Shown in pieces: positions 1 to 11,004 of a DNA stretch of 64,000 nucleotides. The translations under genes and the position numbers were made by a program. Each line of letters starts with the position of its first letter. The stretch's first letter is position 1. This stretch comes from Trichobilharzia regenti (Eukaryota > Platyhelminthes > Trematoda > Strigeidida > Schistosomatidae), in NCBI GenBank assembly GCA_944472135.2, contig OX235270.1, forward strand, positions 48,174,352 through 48,238,351. Reading direction: 5' to 3'. The notes beneath the pieces were generated by a model. That model was not told where the DNA came from. It ran no database searches and saw only the letters and a list, made by a program, of their open reading frames with translations.

Positions 1-540
1 CAAACATTTTGTTTGTTAGTTATTCATCAGTCTATTAAAAAACTGAGACTAAAATGGAGGTAGAGATGCAGTTTAACTGCTACTTTTTCACAGTCATGAA
101 ATTTTCTATGATTCTTATCGGCTATAAGTAAATTTCAACAAACTTATCAGCCCTACTTTTAATTTCTAAGTCAGAAGAACTCACTATTTAGTGATTTTGT
201 TTTGAATATAACTCAGGTTAAGCATTTGCGACTTCAGTCGCATAGAGTAAGTCACTTAATTATTTCAAAACAAGGAATATCAAGTTTCACTATAAGCAAG
301 GAATGTATCAGTCATTGGATTATGGATAACTATAGCTTAGACTTTTCAAATACAGCTAAACCTGGATTCTAGTTATTACTGCCAGGTTCTTTGAAACAAA
401 TTAGATTAGAATAAAACAAAGCGTTTAGTATGAAGACAAATTCTCTCTCTCTCTGTGATCATATTGGCATGTTATGTAGCGAATCAGCAGAATTTAAAAC
501 TGATAGGCTATTGAATTACATCTGACAGGCTAAAGGATCA
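1..540. other. Non-coding, nothing recognised
   Basis: AT-rich sequence with no convincing reading frame or known repeat. A short CT run lies near 443-456. Confidence 0.5.
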
Positions 541-544
541 ACTA

Positions 545-645
545 GTTCACCTTGTAGCCTGGGTTTGGTCCTTGGTGGGACGCATGCTGCTCAAGAGTCC
601 AAAAAAAGAACCCACTGGTTTTCAACGGCTCTAGCTGATGTGTTA
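545..645 (+). repeat. Decayed Sm-alpha-like SINE relic
   Basis: The order of short blocks matches the better copy at 63835-64000: a GGGTTTGG-type B-box remnant, GGTGGGACGCATGCTGCT, AGAGTCC, then CTGGTTTTCAACGGCTCTAGCTGATGT. The intervening ribozyme core is not preserved. The 103-codon open frame running through 565-876 has no recognisable domain, and I do not treat it as a gene. Confidence 0.35.
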
Positions 646-1009
646 GTTTGTAATCGAATCTCTGCAGTCCAACGCTTGAAACAGGCCACATTATTCATTA
701 CAGTAATCCATTCGTATAAAAACGAACTAACTCGTTGTCATCTACAAAGAAATTTCCATTTCAAAATCAAAGAAAATATATCTTTATATTTTAATGGCAA
801 TACTATTTTATCCACTCCTCATGTGTTACAAAATGATAGTACTTTTACAAAGGAAACAATTAGACTTGTTATATAAACGCGATTAACAGGGTTCGTAAAA
901 CCCTGACTTATATTCTTCTTTAGGTTTCTCAAATTGTGCACTAAATTTTTTGGCATCTGTCATATTTATGCACCTCAGTAATAATAGCTGGATACGTCAG
1001 ACACTAACC

Positions 1010-2945
1010 ACTCCTCATTATTATTAATGTCCCCTTGAGTTCCTTGTGGAACATAGGGCTTCAACTGCACGTCTCCACTTCCTTCTGTCTTCTGCTGTAC
1101 TTTTAACCTGCATCCATGCTAGTCCATACTCGTTCAACTCCTCTACACTCGATCTCCTCCATGTCACCCTTGCACTGATGCCCCACTCACCGCTTCCCTT
1201 TCGGGTTCCACTCGACCAATGGCCTGACGCGCGCGCGATGTCACCCAGCGGCGGCCTCCTCAGCGAGTGTCCAATCCATCTCCAATTTCTCCTGCATATT
1301 TGTTGGGCGATTGGTTTGTTCTTGTTTTGTTTGTTCCCATAGTTTCTTGTTGGTGACTCTTTCCGGCCCGGCCATCTGATCTTCAGTATAGATCCAGCCA
1401 AGACAGTTGTTGATAAATGTCTGCAACAGGCTGTTGGAAATATTCTTTGTGACCCGCCAGCCCGCCAAGTTTCTGATCCGTATAGAAGAGCTGACTGACT
1501 TGACGTTTGTATTGAAAATCCGACCGAATTTTGTTGTTGATGCTGGTTGAGTGACGAAGATTTCCTTCAAGATTGGTTTCAGGTTGATGAATGTGTTTCT
1601 CGCTCGCCTCCCCGATTCTCGCTCGATTTGACATCCTCGTCCGTTCCGACTGCCTGCAGTTGAGACAATGCTCCCTAGATAAGTGAGTGAGCGAATGAAG
1701 CAGCCTCTTTCAAATCCCTCCCGTCGATGGTGACTGGCACTGGATGTTGTTGTTGTTGGTTGGTTGGTTGGTTATTTCCATAACCTCCGTCTTGTCTTTG
1801 TTCACTTGGAGTCCTGTCTTTACTGCTTCTTCGACCAGTTTGTCGGTTTTCGTTTGTAAGTCTTCGATATTGTGTGACATCAAACATAAATCATCCACGC
1901 GCGAAATCCAGGTCTTCTAGTTTCTTCACATCGGTCCAGGATATCCCTGTCTTCTCGTTTCCCACTGTCTGATGCATGATCCAGTCCACCACAATTAGGA
2001 ATATCATTGGTGATAATAAGCCGGCACCCTTGTCTGACTCCTGTGTTTACTCCAAACGCCTCGCTGAGTTTTCCGTTGTGGGTCAGTTGACATGTGGCGT
2101 TGTCGTACAGCCAGCTGTTGAGTAAGGTTGATGAATAAATGGGGTGCGCCGCAGTACTCGAATAGTTTCCAAATTACTTCGCGGTCAACGCTGTCTGTCG
2201 AAGGCCTTCTCAAAGTCTATGAATTTGAGGTAGATAGAGGTTTGATCGCCATTCCATGCTTTGTTCGATGATGATGCGTAAAGTTGCAATTTGGTCAGAA
2301 CATGATTTGCCTGACTTTCCTGAATTCAGCTTGTTCTGGTCGGAGTTCTGTCTCCAGTGAGTCCTTTAGCCCCTCCAGGATGATGCGATTCAGTATTTTA
2401 CTTGGCGTCGATAGGAGCATGATTCCTCACAAGTTCTTGCAGAGTGAGGTGTAAGTCGCCCTTCTTTGGTAGTTTCACGAGGTAACCTTTCCTCCAGTCA
2501 GTAGGCACCCTTCCCTCCTTCCAGACCTTTTCCAATAGTGGAGTCAGCGTGTATGCTGTCGTCTCTGGGTCCGCTTTCAGTGCTTGATTGCATTCAAGAC
2601 TTCAGCTTTCGTTGGAGGATTGGTGTTAACTTGCAGTGGTGTATGTGCTGTTGTTGGTATTTCTGGACCGGTGGCAGGTGGTGGTTGGTTCAAGAGTCCT
2701 TTGGCTTTCACCAGCCTGCGTCATTTCACTCCTCCGATTCCAGCGAAAAATAAGGTTAGTGTTTATATATTTAGAATTTTTAATATATTGGTGCATTGAA
2801 TTTTCTATATCGGTTTGGTTAGGTTTAAGGTGTGGAGTTGCTAGCACCACACCCCAACTATCCCTCTTTATCGGGGTTTGGGACTGGCTAGAAAACCAGC
2901 AAGCTTATAGTCTAGGCGAGGTTAACAAGTACTTATTAGTCACAT
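1010..2945 (-). mobile_element. RTE-type LINE, internally deleted and decayed
   Basis: Minus-strand non-LTR retrotransposon of the RTE/BovB type. The 3' end is at 1010-1030, with an (ATT)-rich tail followed by the family's conserved ending, which reads GAAGCCCTATGTTCCAC in intact copies. The 5' untranslated end is at about 2745-2945 and matches the 5' ends at 42660-42860 and 10040-10230. The endonuclease part that should lie between is missing: the 5' leader runs directly into the linker ahead of the RT domain at about 2700. Known RTE elements encode an apurinic-type endonuclease plus RT in one frame; here only RT and C-terminus remain. Confidence 0.8.
1024..2700 (-). pseudogene. RTE reverse transcriptase and C-terminus, broken
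   Basis: Translating the minus strand in successive frames gives the RTE RT domain in order: a linker with KAEVLNAIKH, then STPSKILNRIILEGLKDSL, then DSVDREVIWKLFEYCGAP (RT motif A side), the second aspartate-box region DDLCLMSHNIEDLQTKTDK, and finally the conserved C-terminal block NWRWIGHSLRRP, ARVTWRRS and WRRAVEALCSTRN. At least three frame changes and an in-frame stop interrupt it, so it cannot encode an active enzyme. The C-terminal 125 codons (1024-1401) are still open. Assignment to the RTE clade is from motif recognition, not from a search. Confidence 0.8.
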
Positions 2946-2949
2946 AGAA

Positions 2950-5805
2950 TGGTTCTAGACGCCGCATATGTATTTCGTTTGTTCGAGGCAGAGCACACCA
3001 ATATTCCACCGGGCTAACAAACCCTTTTTTTATATGTGTTTTACAACTTCTTATCTCAAACAATCAGTGGTGTATGATATCCCGCCACTTCGCTTGCTTT
3101 CTTGAATGTCATTTACGGCATCAAGCAGATCACATATTGGAGTGTGAACATTCTCAGTTCTGTATGGTAACTAGGACAGTTTCAGTCTGCAAACTGTATA
3201 ACTTTCACATAATGTGCTTGATAACTTTGTATCTTTAATAATTATCGATGTAACTAATTGTCTCCAGATTCCTAATGCTTAATGCTTTTCCATGCATTTT
3301 ACTGAATGTGTAAATCAGGATGGTTTCTAATCTTTGTTTCCGTTCTGTCCTTTGAATCAGTCACTTCTCTAAAAAATTTTGATAAAGCAATAAAAGGAAG
3401 TAGTTTATGTAAATCATTAATTTGTTTATGCAACACATTTGAACTATCTGATCACATAGGTATTCCCCATTGGAACATTTACGTTAACGTAAAGGTATTT
3501 TGTAGGGCAAGAACGGAAAATATATCAAACGACAAATTTAAAATGAAGGTTAAATACCTATGCCAAAAAAGAACAAAAACTAATAGTACATTAGTTTCGA
3601 ACTAAACTTACAAAGAAAGTCTAAATGTGAATACAGAAAGATGACCAAAACCTTAAAAACTTTTAATGTCGCTAGCAATCTTAAAATATTTTTCAAACAA
3701 ATTATTGAGGTGGATGTAAATGATGTATATGCAATAGTGTTATGCCTTGTTTCAGTAACGTTACTAGTGGTTGCGGAACACGAAAGCTTATTTATGGCAT
3801 TATTCGAGGGAAAAGATTCAGCGTGTTACTGAATACACTTCCAGATGCTTTCCTTAAGTTTACACTCAAGAGTTGATGAGTCTTCCGTGTACACTTATAA
3901 CCACAGATATATTAAAACTGCGTTTTCATAACACCAGCTTTTTTAAGAGCTTAGTCAGATACAAGGACTTTGAATTTTCTAAGATTAGAACCTTAACCAG
4001 ATGTTATGCTGGTTTACAAGTAGCATTAAACACCAATATGCATACCAAGATGTTTCAAGTATCACTGTACAGACTTCTTATGAACACTATCAGGTACAAA
4101 CTAAACAATAAATCTGTATACCATCTCTATTTTCTGTATATGTGTAAAGCCTATGGAATAGATATTGAATTCTTTTTCCACTAGTAAGCTGGTTTTTTTC
4201 TATAAAACATCTCACGTTTTTATTGTATTCATGTGTATTAAACTGGATAATCTAGTATGTTCCCTGTTTCTATAGGCCTTTTTTGGATCGTTTTGATGAT
4301 CACTTATACTGTTGCCCGTTCAATATAAATCCAAAAAAAATATTGTTATCAGTTACACAATTAGAACATTTCCTCTTATGCGTATAATTCGTTCTTTTCA
4401 ATACCATAACTCCAAACATCTTCTGTTATTAGGAGATGATTAACGTATTATCATTAAATAAAACTTATGTTCTCATATGACTTCTCAGATTGCTTAAGAG
4501 GTCTCCAAAGGGAATCTCTAGTAATAAATTTTCTCTCAAATATAAATTTTGCCCTGATAACGAATAAAAGATGGAAAAATTTTGAAGATGACAAAGATAT
4601 AGAATTTCAATTCATTTTAGTAGCCGAAAATCTTTGATCTTCATATTATAAAGAAAATCAATCAGCTCATATTTATTTTCGGATTTAAAATACAATGTCC
4701 CTCTTAAATTAGATTATATAATTCCACGCTTCTCTAAGCAACATTATGTGCTGAGGATCTATGCCCTGATATTATAAGAAGTACCATACATGTGTGGGAA
4801 TTCAAATTTCGTTGTGTTTGAATTTACAACTTCTTTTCAATTTTATGAGTCTTCAACCAGAGAAGCTTCACTAAATTATTTGTCCGTCTCTAATGTATTA
4901 ACTCTCTGTTGTGATTAGTTTTCAGACAGACTCCTAGGATATTTAATATTACCAAACGGTCCCAAATGCACTACGCTTTGTCACTTATAGTAAATATATA
5001 TATATATATTATATGAGCAGCCTCAATAAAATAATAGCTTCCATCAAACAGTTTTCTCAAAGGAAAATGTTTATAAAACGAACAGTCAAATTTTCGCACT
5101 CACTTATTTTCATTCTCATGCTCTTTTTCATCGAAATTCACTATTTTTCTCTGCACTGATGTTGAACGAAAATACTGGTAAGGTTCTCTAATTTCAGCCG
5201 CTAGGGAAATGTGAATGTTGATGGATCTTCGGAAAATATAGCAATGTAGGCTGATATTGAAATGACTAAATATAAATTACCGATGAACATATATATGGCA
5301 CATTGGAATAAGAGGTAATATAGTAAATTCTATCTAACGAAAAGGAAACTTGTGGTTAGTTCGGCAGTTTACTCTGTGCTTTATCCTCAGTTTAATTCAA
5401 GATGCTTTTTATTCATTCCATACATCAATCATCAACTTGGACTATGAATGTTGGTAGTTACATAACAACTGTAAATGTGAGTGGATCAGATTTTAGACAT
5501 GAGAGAAGGTGGTGGACAATACATGGTGCACTTATAATACTTACGATTACAGAGTAAGTATATCGGTTTCCAACAAGAGTTTCCTAAAACCATCGGTTCA
5601 GTAGAATTCAGCGCCTAAATGATTTTACTTAAACAATTTTGAACGAAGGATATCACTGACTTGCATGGCATTTCGCACTTATTTATAACTCTGGTGTCTC
5701 CTCATTTTCGGGTAAATCTTTCGCCTTTTACTAAAGATTTCCTTGGGGAGGCACAATACAATGAGTCTTGTCTCATTTTTTTTAGCTCTGTCTTCGGACG
5801 GAGTA
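2950..5805. other. Long non-coding stretch
   Basis: AT-rich. Several open frames of 60-103 codons (for example 3306-3605 and 3873-4184) show no domain, no codon bias I can see, and no repeat match in the window. A short (TA)n tract lies at about 4994-5010. Confidence 0.4.
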
Positions 5806-5807
5806 TT

Positions 5808-6008
5808 TGTGCGTCGGTGGCACAGTGGTTAGGACTCTCGCCAACCATGTATATGGTACGGGGTTCGATCCCCTGCTGACGAACACCTGTTATCTATGGT
5901 CGGCTTGTGAAATTTGGGCTACCGATATCCATGCTGAAAATTCCATACTTGTACCAAAAATACGGTGTGGAATCAAGCTGTAATCAAAAATATAAAAATT
6001 AAAAAAAA
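5808..6008 (+). mobile_element. SINE-B copy 1 (tRNA-like head, R-type LINE tail)
   Basis: A tRNA-like pol III promoter opens the element: A box TGGCACAGTGG at 5818-5828 and B box GGTTCGATCCC at about 5862-5872. Next comes a block containing GGTCGGCTTG and TTTGGGCTACC, similar to the 5' end of LINE R (50213 on). The element then ends with GCTGAAAATTCCATACTTG and GGAATCAAGCTGTAAT, closely matching the 3' terminus of R at 48890-48950. An A-rich tail follows. This is a retroposon and not a tRNA gene, because no acceptor stem or anticodon arm is conserved. A second copy lies at 38052-38244. Confidence 0.8.
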
Positions 6009-6289
6009 TATTTGTTTACCCCTAATGATTGGTCCGACTACTAATTTAATATTATATCTGCTAATCACAACTAAATTTTGACTAAAGACATGTACTATGC
6101 TTTAAACAAATTCTGACAATGCAAAAAAGCATTTGCACTGTAGGAAAAATAAATTGTAAAATTAAGTGGTATTTACATAAAATGAAAAATTTGACATTCT
6201 GAACCAACTTTTCTGTATCTTGTTAGATAAAAAACGATAATAAATACGTTAAATGTTAGAGGTTATTATGAATTCTATGAACAAAATCT

Positions 6290-6425
6290 ACACTGCCGCA
6301 ACGCACGGATTAAAATGTTACTAAGGATGAAAATGTTGGCAGAAAACAGAAGGCGATGGAGATGCGCGGCTGAAGCCCTATGTTCCTCTAGGAATTAAAG
6401 GATATAATAATAACAATAATAGATA
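6290..6425 (+). repeat. RTE LINE 3'-end fragment
   Basis: Only the last ~130 bp of an RTE LINE: codons for NRRRWRCAAEALCSSRN followed by stop and a (TAA)n-type tail at 6398-6420. It is the same terminus as at 8700-8820, and reflects strong 5' truncation, which is usual for LINE insertions. Confidence 0.75.
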
Positions 6426-7059
6426 TTGTTGAATTTATCTGCCCTCCCACTGTTGTGGTGAGAGCTGGCTGTTAGTAAAAAATTGGTGGACAGTAATTCA
6501 CGTCAATGTCTATGTCCCCAATATTGGTCGTGAGAAAAATGAGAACAAAGGCTTTGCGTAGGTGGATGCAGTTAACATGTAGATAATCTAACATTCAAGA
6601 AACAGCCACAAAGAGATGCAAACTAACTTTCTGTGAGAAACAACCAATCAGAAGACTGTGTTTTTCTGCTAACAATAATCTATAATATGTACATGAAAAT
6701 CTATAAATATGTATGCATGAATAAATATAATTATGCATATAAAAATAAATAGATAAATAGATAAATACATATATAGATATAAATATGCATGAAGTTTCTA
6801 TAAATATGTGTTGATTTCTTTAATAAACGATCTGTTACCTGTCTCTTGTCTTCTGTTGTTACACTGTTATAAACACACAAAAATGGGTATATTAATGTAC
6901 GCATGAATGAGAAGATAAATAGGTAGACAGTCAGACAGTAGCTAGGTGAAGTATTATTAGCACTTAGAATTTTGGCTTTTTTATAGTCAACCTGAGACTG
7001 AACAACTTGGTTCAGTCAATCGATGGGAGAATCTAAAATTGAAATAAATAAGACCCATT

Positions 7060-7265
7060 TAACAAGAGGTGGCTCTCATGACTCAACCGATTTAGTGGAT
7101 ATCGCTTTGACGGACACTGGTTTTGAGCTACGGCGGGAACGCCATCACTCACTGGGGAATGCAGGTATATCTAGTTGACGAGTCCCAGTTAGGAAGAAAT
7201 GCACGCCTTTGATTTCACTGCTAGTCACCATCTACTAATCGAACAGTCACGTTACTCAGTTAAAA
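7060..7265 (+). mobile_element. Sm-alpha-like SINE with decayed hammerhead ribozyme
   Basis: The tRNA-like head (7068-7145) contains GGTGGCTCT, a degenerate A box and the B-box relic GGTTTTGAGC. About 25 bp downstream lies the hammerhead region: core TTGACGA at 7175-7181 (consensus CTGANGA, so C3 is T), stem II GTCCCAGTTAGGA, then GAAAT. The 3' sequence CACTGCTAGTCACCATC matches the copy at 22500-22640. Stem I pairing is largely lost (ATCTAG against TTTGAT), so cleavage activity is unlikely. Schistosome Sm-alpha SINEs are known to carry hammerheads. Confidence 0.75.
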
Positions 7266-7339
7266 CCTTAGTATTTTCCCCAAATGGTGCAACTGGTAGA
7301 AAATCAAATTATTTCACTTCTCTTTACACAGTTATAGAA

Positions 7340-8110
7340 AAAAGGTTACTGAACAAAGAATACTCTCTTCGATAACTTTATCATCAGGCTCTACAGTTAT
7401 ATATACATTATAGTGAATGAATGAATTAGTGTTATGAACAACATTTATATTTAAATAGCATCCAATCAATGATAGCAATAGATTACAGTTCAGTGGCATC
7501 AACAGAACAATAAACTGAATGTCTGAGAAATTAGGAAAGATAATATTACAGATTCATGAATTTACAGTCACTACTGAAGGCTAGGACAGAATTAGCGGTT
7601 GGAAATGTTTCTTTTGAACACAAAGAACCGGTTGTTTCAAGCGAATTTTAGTAGCCTCTGCCGTTTGGAGTATGCGATGCTTCGATATTTTTGGCAATTT
7701 CTTTGGCACCCGGTATATTATAGTGAAGGATTCTTCAATGATGGCTTTGTAGCAGGTTTGAACCAAATGGTCTAATATCCAACTGTTGATGGTTTTCTCT
7801 ACACCTTTTACTTAGCCATAATGGGAGATGTTCTCGAGCACGAAAAATCAAGTTACTAGAGCAACGGCCAATATAACTAGCTCCACAAGCTCAGCTGAAT
7901 CGGTATATACAGTTTGAAGTGGCTGGTCTAGGTACTTCATCTTTTAGTCGAGGAATCACCATCGGCCGTCTAGAGAATAAGCCGTGAAACTCGCCAGCAT
8001 TAAAAGTTATTTGAACTGATTTTCTTAATTTCTTCGTAATTATTTCACTTGATATATCACCCTTGAAACGTTCAGCAGCATGTCTTATACCACCAGCTAT
8101 CTCAATCTGA
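7340..8110 (-). pseudogene. Penelope-like element relic (GIY-YIG end)
   Basis: Minus-strand remnant of a PLE. Conceptual translation from 8110 down gives an inter-domain segment (KKLRKSVQITFNAGE), a broken GIY-YIG region around 7830-7900, and an open C-terminus at 7581-7766 containing ILDHLVQTCYKA, FTIIYRVPKK and the family ending LCVQKKHFQPL. It is close to the fragment at 46430-47010, and the two share 3' untranslated sequence. Stops and frameshifts inactivate it. A hammerhead-like core lies in its 3' region at 7367-7387. Confidence 0.75.
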
Positions 8111-8429
8111 GAAAAATGTAATTATTGGGCCTAAAGATTAGAAAACACTGAAAATATTGAGATAATCTTTACTTCTAATGTTGATAACCTTTCAGAATAA
8201 AAGTCTGTAAAAAAATTGCAGAAAACAGTATTGTGTTAAAATGCAGAAACTGTGAAATTTAATAGTTGTTTCACTGTTTATCCTAGAAACTTTTAAAATT
8301 TAATTTCCTACACTTAGACCAGCGCAAATGATCATACTTAGAATCCCTATTAAGTTCATACAAATATTCCCCTTTATAAATTTAAATAAAGCGAGAACAA
8401 CAGTTATTTCATAAAGAGCATCTCAAACA

Positions 8430-8820
8430 AACTTCAGACCTTCATTAACAGTTGTCTTCGCTCAATACTCAAGATCAGATGGCCAGAAAAGATCAGCAAC
8501 AGGGATCTCTGGGAGCGAACCAATCAGGAACCGATTGTGAAACAAATAGGCAGAAAGAAATGGAGATGGATTGGCCATACGCTGAGGAAACCATCAAGTG
8601 ACATCACTAGACAAGCCCTCGAGTGGAACCCGAAAGGGAGGCGGCGAGTTGGTCGTCCAAGGGTGACTTGGAGGAGGTCATGCGAGGAGGAGATGAAAGC
8701 ATGTGGACAGACTTGGAGAAGGGTGAAAAAGTTGTCAGAAAACCGAAGTCAATGGAGGTGCGCAGCTGAAGCCCTATGTTCCTCTAGGAACTAAAGGATA
8801 CAATAATAATAATAATAATA
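8430..8820 (+). mobile_element. RTE LINE 3'-end fragment
   Basis: 5'-truncated RTE LINE. An open frame of 85 codons at 8537-8794 gives the conserved C-terminal block RKKWRWIGHTLRKPS, GRPRVTWRRS and WRCAAEALCSSRN. This is followed by the 3' terminus and (AAT)n tail at 8797-8821. Upstream, frames shifted relative to this one still give the preceding segment (ILKIRWPEKI-like). The (AAT)n tail abuts the inverted end of a PLE at 8821. Confidence 0.8.
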
Positions 8821-10030
8821 ATTTCTTTGTCTTCTCATCGGCTGCTTACAGTCCAAGGACACCGTTAAGCTTATGTACAGAAACAATTTTAATATACTGG
8901 CACAGAGTTCATTTTTAAACAAAAAGTCAATATATGCATAGAATGGTAATAATAATAATAATCACTTTACCCCAAACAATGCTAATCATGCACAATGGAA
9001 TTTTTCGGCGTTACGTAATGAAGTGAAATAGAGGATGGGAATATCCAGTTACCAGGGCAAGAAAAGACTAGAACCCACTTCTTTCTTGATTGCACCAAAG
9101 AGCATATTATCCGATAAACAGGAACAAACTAAGCTGCAGGATAGGCTCTGTCCAGTGACATATTCAGTCTTCTGTTGATTACTCCTGCAGTAACATCACT
9201 ATTAAAATCAAGTTAAATGATATCAATCCATGATCAAACTCATGAAAATAAATGAAGATAGGCTTTTCCCCCACTGTGATTTCTTTGGAATTAGAGCCTT
9301 CACATTGTCCGTGCTTCTTAGTGAAGCTGTGACGGTAACCTCTTTTTTAACACCTTTTCGAGAATCAGAAGTTCTTCCTAAAATTCCTTTGTAGATCACA
9401 TTCTCCTGACTCTATAGAACATAGTTTTAACCAATGCTCACTTACAGCTATTTGGACAGAAACTATTGAAAGGCAAGTGATGTCCATTCTAAATATACTG
9501 TTGCATTTAACTGTGGAAGTAGTCACATTCAAAGAACAGAAAAAAGGATATACCTCAGATTTTCTGAACATGTACCAAAAAGCTAACATCTCAAGCGAAC
9601 AAATGCTTCCAACAGTGCGATTGACAGGTATCACTTTGACACGGATCATGAGGTGGACGTCGCAAGATCGTTTGAAATCCTCATTTGGCGAAAGAGTTAA
9701 ATTCTCCTCAAGTTTTCCGAAGCAGCCTCCATCAGGTGACTGAAACCTGATTTATGAGTTCAGAAATAGCGAGTACGAGTCTTTTCTTGCCCTGGTAACT
9801 GGATATTCCCATCCTCTATTTCACTTCATTACGTAACGCCGAAAAATTCCATTGTGCATGATTAGCATTGTTTGGGGTAAAGTGATTATTATTATTATTA
9901 CCATTCTATGCATATATTGACTTTTTGTTTAAAAATGAACTCTGTGCCAGTATATTAAAATTGTTTCTGTACATAAGCTTAACGGTGTCCTTGGACTGTA
10001 AGCAGCCGATGAGAAGACAAAGAAATAAGT
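8821..10030. repeat. Inverted repeat pair (~250 bp arms) of a PLE
   Basis: The sequence at 8821-9070 is repeated in reverse complement at 9780-10030 with very few differences. Both carry GGCATTACGTAACGCCG-like and TAATAATAATAATCACTTT blocks. The plus-strand arm equals 42880-43130, the 5' end of the PLE that encodes the frame at 43655-45193. Terminal inverted repeats are known for Penelope-type elements. The ~130 bp at 9070-9200 between the left arm and the deleted PLE body has no match in the window. Confidence 0.75.
9200..10030 (-). mobile_element. Internally deleted Penelope-like element
   Basis: Read on the minus strand, 10030 to 9250 matches the 5' leader of the PLE at 42880-43655 almost base for base, then jumps at about 9250 to that element's 3' end (9202-9250 equals 45632-45680 reversed). 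The whole RT/GIY-YIG coding region is absent, leaving a non-autonomous derivative of about 0.8 kb. It stands immediately next to the RTE composite at 10040-11865, the same neighbour as in the inverted copy at 41-43 kb. Confidence 0.8.
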
Positions 10031-11004
10031 GACGGTAACATTTTATTCTTATCTTGCCAAATTTACTAGCTCACTGGTTTTCTAGCCGGTCCAAAGCCCG
10101 AGTAAAGAGAAAGGGTTTGGCATGGGACTAGCGACCAATCAAACAAAACCAATCAAACTACTACTGCTACTTCAACGCACAAAAATATAATAAATTTACA
10201 AAAATTTAAAAAAAACTTATTCTTCGCTCGAATCGAAGAGGCAAAATGACGCCGAGAGGTGGAAGCCTTCGGGAAGCCAGTCAGCCAGTCGATGTGTCCT
10301 CTCTCAATGAAAGCAAGAATAAAAATGCGGAAGTGAAATGTGCGTACACTGTACGAGGCTAGGTGGGAGGGCTCCCCAGGTTGCCAAACAAATGAGATTT
10401 GATATAGAAGTGATGGGTATCTGCGAGAGAAGGTAGGATGGATTTGGACTATCGAAATTGTCAACTGGTGAGTCATTAATCTACGCCGGTCACCAACTCA
10501 CATGACAAAGACAAACCCACTGACGGAGTGGCTATAAAGATGTCACGAGTGGTAAGTCAAGGCCCTAATGCAGTGGGAACCAATTTCATCCAGGATTACG
10601 AAAGCAAGATTCAACCCAAAAAGAATGAGGGTCACAATTATCTAATGCTACGCAACTACAAACAACTCTGATTAAGAGAAGAAAGAAGATTTCCGTGGAC
10701 AAGATCCTTAAAGACGACATCAAAGTCCCCATGGGTGATATGAATGCAAGCCAAACTGGGAGCAGATAACACAGGAAGAGAACTCATCATAGGTCGGGAG
10801 GCTGTCGGAAAAATGAATGTGAACGGAGAACTCTTCGCAGACTTCTGCGCTTTCGATGATTTGGTGGTCGGAAGCAGTGCATACAAGCACAAGGATATAC
10901 AGAAAACGACATGGATTTCGCCCGATGGACTTCGTCTCAATGCTGCTCAAGGAAGTTGAGAAGCAGCTAGCCTGCTGGACACAAATAAAAGTATAAAGTT
11001 GGTG

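Noticed and set aside
5811..5884. Possible tRNA gene on the plus strand
   Set aside because: Same reasoning: promoter boxes only, with a second dispersed copy at 38 kb sharing the LINE-derived body and tail.
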